Assembly: GCA_025345505.1 (NCBI GenBank)
Contig: JANVCC010000022.1
Span: forward strand, 29,637,155-29,701,154
Reading direction: 5' to 3'
Source of the DNA: Todiramphus chloris collaris
Lineage: Eukaryota; Chordata; Aves; Coraciiformes; Alcedinidae
DNA length: 64,000 bases
Position 1 is the stretch's first letter, and every line of letters begins with the position of its first letter. This document shows positions 60,121 to 64,000 of this stretch, piece after piece. Under the pieces are notes generated by a model that saw only the letters and a list, made by a program, of their open reading frames with translations, did no database searches and was not told where the DNA came from. The position numbers and the translations under genes were made by a program.

Positions 60121-60143
60121 CTCCCTCCCTCCCTCCCTCTCCC
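60121..60143 (+). repeat. (CTCC)n-like polypyrimidine tract
   Basis: Twenty-three uninterrupted C/T bases made of CTCC units, then CTCTCCC. Confidence 0.9.
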
Positions 60144-60329
60144 AGGACCACTACAGTGCTTGGGCTCTGTCTTTGTGCAAGAGATCCCTGCAACCCTCCT
60201 ATCAACACTTCAAACGTGTTTGCAAAAGCTGGTAAGGAAAAGAGAAGGGGAGAAAGGCTGCCTGTGCTATCCAAGAGAGCTCTGTTTTCTCTGGTAATTT
60301 ATTTCAGCTAATACACTTCTCTAATAGTT
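60144..60329. other. Noncoding DNA, nothing notable
   Basis: Unique sequence between the CTCC tract and the octamer-rich block. No feature is supported. Confidence 0.5.
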
Positions 60330-60650
60330 GCCGGCTCCAATCTTTGCTTACATAAACGCTTATTTAAAGCTCTTACGATCAAATCATTCATCTGGACTCA
60401 AACTCGCTTCTAAATTTGTGCATGCAAATTTTATTCATGGGCCCAGCTGTGTTCGTGCCGAATTTGCATTTGTGCATATGTATGTGTTGTTTTTTCCCTC
60501 TGTCAGCATACAACCACAGGCTGCAGCTGAAAATCTGGACCTAGTTTTCAAAAATTTTAATGACCATACACTGAAAGTTTTAGTTCCTTTCCTCAGAGCT
60601 GGCAAACTTGTCTGCATAAGCCTTATCTTTATCCTTTGCTTTAGGAGCCT
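60330..60650. promoter_or_regulatory. Candidate enhancer, inverted octamer pair
   Basis: ATGCAAAT at 60422-60429 and its reverse complement ATTTGCAT at 60462-60469 face each other with 32 bp between them. TGTGCATATGTAT at about 60471-60483 resembles a MORE half-palindrome. The block otherwise has CNE-like texture (TTACATAAACGC, CTTATTTAAAGC, TTTTAATGACC). An open frame of 113 codons crosses it without recognisable domains. Confidence 0.4.
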
Positions 60651-63600
60651 CACTAGTGTATGTTTCTGAAGACTTGCTTGCACGTGGCATTCAAATTAAA
60701 AAAAAAGAGACTTTGTTTTGCCAATATGGGTATTGACATGAAAGGGCAATTAACTTTTTGTCTTGCTTTTTATGCAACTAATCCTTCCTTCATATGTTTG
60801 TGCCACCTCAGTTTACTTTCTCTACCAAAAGCTTGTTTTGAGAAGAGCTGAAATTTATTTTGTTCTGGGGGGGTGGCATGGCAAGAAATCAGTCCACTGG
60901 AGGCTGAGAAGAAAAATACTTTTCTGCCTCTGTAAGCAGGGCCAAATTTGAGTGTAAATAAATACCATTCAGAGAAGGAAACTGTAAATCAGTCTTGCAG
61001 AACAACTTGGATATCCGATGTATGCAGCATGAGTTACTCCACTTAGTGCACTACTGGGAGCGTGAAGTGGCAACAGTGCTGTAGGTTCCCCACTACTCTT
61101 AATCAGAAGGGTCTTACAGCAATTCTCATCCTGATGTTATATGTAGAGGATTGTGGTGAGCACTTGCCTTCTGCATCCCCCGTTCACTATAATGCCTCTT
61201 TCCTTAACATCTGAGAGGGGATTACATGAGAACCCAGTGAAGTCATGCTCTGGTAAAAAGTTTGTTGAATAAATTTGCAGTCCCTTCTAACTTTAAGTAG
61301 TTAGAAACTTGTTAAAAACCAAGAACCAATGTAATCTGTTGGGTACAAATGTTCTGCACAGGATGTTAATCTGCGGATACTAAAACTCACTCAAAGGCTT
61401 CTGAAATATTCTCTTTAAATGGCTAGTCTGAAAGGTAGCATAATCCTGGGAAGAGCATAGCATGAGTCAAGAGGATCACAAGCACTTTGCATGTAAGGTT
61501 CTTCTGAGAGATATTATTTTTATGCAAATTGCTTCTCTAACTTTTCATGTGGCATAACTATTTGTTTGGAGGTGGGGTTTAGGTTGCAGTTTAGATTTTA
61601 CCCTGGGAAATGCAGTCATAAATCACAAATCGTTGTAGATAAGCAAAGATGTTTGTGCTGCTTTTCATCTTCAGTGCTAAAGTGAGGCACAGGAGCTGTA
61701 GACACTGGGAGCGAAACGCAGTGAGGTGAAGACTACAACATCGTCCTTCATCGGGGTTATATTTCTCTCTTCTGGTGAGAAAAATTAGGCACTCATCATT
61801 TTCCTAGAGACTAGGGAATTTTAAAGGAAGCAAAAAGAGGTGCTTGCTGGTATTGTAAGAGTCTGTGGGTATTCAACTTCCTTTGGCATCTGACAAGACT
61901 GTGGGAGTTATGGGTGATGACGATCAGTAATGTCACAGGCTTGTGTTGGAAGCACGCCTTCCTCTCCAGTAGCAGTATCACTTTTGGAAAGCTTTAGCTG
62001 AAGTGGTTAGACTTTGGTTGAACAGTGACTAAATGACAAATCTGGAAACAATCCTAATTCCAGTCATTGAGCTGCTTAGAGTGTTTGTGTAACACACATA
62101 ATTATATCAGAAGCATGGTATAGGAAACTGGACCATTCCAAATACAAAGAGAAGCTCTGCATTTGGGAGACAACAATGGTTCAAATTTTTTTTCTTTTCT
62201 TTTCTTGATGGTTTTGGGGTGTTGGTTTTTTTGGGTATTTTTGATGGCATGCTGAGCTGTAGCCCATTCGTGTGCTACTTTCTTGCTGGCAGGATGGAGC
62301 TGTGGTGTCCATGCACCAGGACTGCATGCAGGAAAGCATCGACGGTGGAGTGGGAATTCCCTTTTTTGGGTAGTCTGTATAGTGCAGGGCATTTGGGACA
62401 TCTCCTGCCTTGTGCTTTTGTACCTTTAAGATTTGGCGTGAATGAGTTATTCCTTGAGATACGACTGCTTATGTCTTCAGTGCAGCTTTTTTCAATACAG
62501 TAAGATCCCAGCCCTGCAACATTTGCAGACACCATCCGAGTTGTCCTTAGTGACATAAGTACTCTAAAATTTTCCAGTGTGACTAATTGGAGTTGTAGGG
62601 ATTTCGATGCTAAAGTTTTAATAAAAAAAATTCTACTGGAAAGGTTTTCACATAAGCTACTTGTATCCTTTTGCTTAATAATCTAAAACCAAAAACATTT
62701 TTAAAGAGGATACAATTATGTATTTATTTCATATTGCTAACTTAGATAAGGATTTCAGCGGGATTTCTTCACCCAGAATATTCTCCAATGTATATGAGGA
62801 ACAAAAGGTAATCTTCAGAAATCAACATTGTTCTGCTTTAGGATCCAGTAGTGCTGGTTTGAAGAAATAGTAGATAAGAAGGGAAAATGACAGTCTCTTT
62901 AACATATACTTAAGTATGGTAAGTGCAACGATGAAAGCAGACATAAGGAGTGAAAAAGATATAAATGGAAAGATTAATGACAGCATTAATTTATTTGCAT
63001 CTATCACAGAGAAGTATTTCTAACATAAAAAAAGTAGCAGTTTGTGAAAGGCAATGTAGTAACCTAATTCTCATCTGGGTATTAAACTTAATACGTGTAA
63101 TATTTCTGCAGTTTCACCTGACTCCCTTCCTTGTTTTGTTCTCTGCCTTGGAATTTACAATGCCCTTTTGTGTTCTTATTCATGGGGTGGTGAGCAATGC
63201 TTTGACCTCTTTTGCACTTTAGTCATGAAGCACATGTGCCTCACCTTGTCTGATGAGTACACACATCTTTGCACCATTTAAAGAAAAAAAAAGTCTTTTG
63301 TGCAAGCTGGCAAAGCAACTTATTTCTTGGAAAGTATTGCAGAACACAGAGACTAGTGGATATTCTAATTTCTCTTGCAACTCTCTATTTACTCAGTATC
63401 CTGGTATGGGTTCACTTTGGACGCTACAGGGGTGTCTCTCCTCCCTTGTTAGCATCTTGGTGTGGTGGGTAGAGGTCTGTGTGTCACCAGAGGGGCCATA
63501 GCCCTGCAAGTGCCCCCAGAGCAGGGCTGCAGCTGAGGCTTGCCACAGTCCTTCTTGCTGCAGGATCCCTTTGCAGTTTCAGGTAGCAAACCTGTAGTAA

Positions 63601-63803
63601 AGATCAGTTCGATGCCAACTGCCACAAAGAGGAAAATTGTGTTTCTTTGAACCTGCGGGGGCTGGGCAGGAGGAGCAGAAGAGTTATTAGGCTGACACAG
63701 AGTAATTGCCGGAAGCGGAATTTGGCCGAGCTTCTTGGTTCACACTGGGAGCACCTTATGCAGTTTATATTACAGTTATAGATTTTTCTTGTGATATCAC
63801 TTA
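60651..63803. other. Noncoding DNA, no gene seen
   Basis: AT-rich unique sequence. Octamers lie at 61522-61529 (ATGCAAAT) and 62993-63000 (ATTTGCAT). A T/G-rich tract lies at about 62185-62245 and a G7 run near 60867. No exon, transposon or RNA gene is supported. Confidence 0.6.
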
Positions 63804-63841
63804 CCTTAAATGACCATTGCCTCCTTAAATGACCATTGCCT
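63804..63841 (+). repeat. Perfect 19-bp tandem duplication
   Basis: CCTTAAATGACCATTGCCT occurs at 63804-63822 and again at 63823-63841 with no mismatch, implying a recent slippage or repair event. Confidence 0.95.
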
Positions 63842-64000
63842 GAAAGGCAGAACATAATGGCATAAAGTTCATCCTGACACCCTCCTGGATAATGGCTGAA
63901 TGTTCACTCAGGAAGAAAAATTCCCTCTGACTGAATTACCTCTACAACAATCTCATTCTGCCTTTTTTTTTTTTTTTAGCTTAGAGGGCTTATATCCGGG
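63842..64000. other. Noncoding DNA to window edge
   Basis: Unique sequence ending with a T-run of about 16 near 63964-63979. Nothing else. Confidence 0.6.

Noticed and set aside
63804..63841. CRISPR-like direct repeat
   Set aside because: Only two directly abutting copies with no spacer, in vertebrate DNA; this is a simple tandem duplication.

Overview
The window looks like bird nuclear DNA from a gene desert or a very long intron. The main evidence is one clear CR1 retrotransposon at 25608-26216, 5'-truncated and ending in the ATTCTATG-type 3' end typical of avian CR1. The rest is mostly AT-rich single-copy sequence with few young repeats, scattered old amniote repeats (MIR/L3-like), and many short strand-asymmetric A/C or G/T tracts. 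I found no rRNA, tRNA, CRISPR array or cellular protein-coding gene. Every open frame is short. The longest (about 180-204 codons) run through low-complexity DNA, minisatellite or old repeats and carry no domain I recognise.

Layout. 1-7.4 kb: ordinary noncoding DNA with a CpG-rich, G-rich patch at 3.1-3.44 kb followed by a 59-nt pyrimidine tract. 7.44-8.06 kb: AT-rich, homeodomain-site-rich block that resembles a conserved noncoding element (CNE). 8.1-25.6 kb: noncoding DNA with a TG/TA/CA hairpin microsatellite, a 22-bp minisatellite and MIR-like relics at 16.2, 17.7 and 23.1 kb. 25.6-26.2 kb: the CR1 copy. 26.2-37.6 kb: noncoding, with a CNE candidate at 33.3 kb and a MIR/L3 relic at 32.8 kb. 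37.6-38.8 kb: a much older, heavily decayed CR1/L3-type reverse transcriptase relic. 39.6-43.9 kb: several CNE-like blocks. 44-57.9 kb: noncoding with G/T tracts, MIR relics and a mosaic of old repeats at 55.3-56.1 kb. 57.9-61 kb: CNE-like sequence with a cluster of POU-type sites, including two identical ATGAATATTCAT palindromes and an inverted pair of octamers, plus a small CpG-dense patch.

The best candidates for function are therefore regulatory. The CNE-like blocks and the POU-site cluster near the right end could be distal enhancers of a neighbouring developmental gene outside the window. That is inference from motif content and texture; no alignment could be run. I found no convincing new biological system here.
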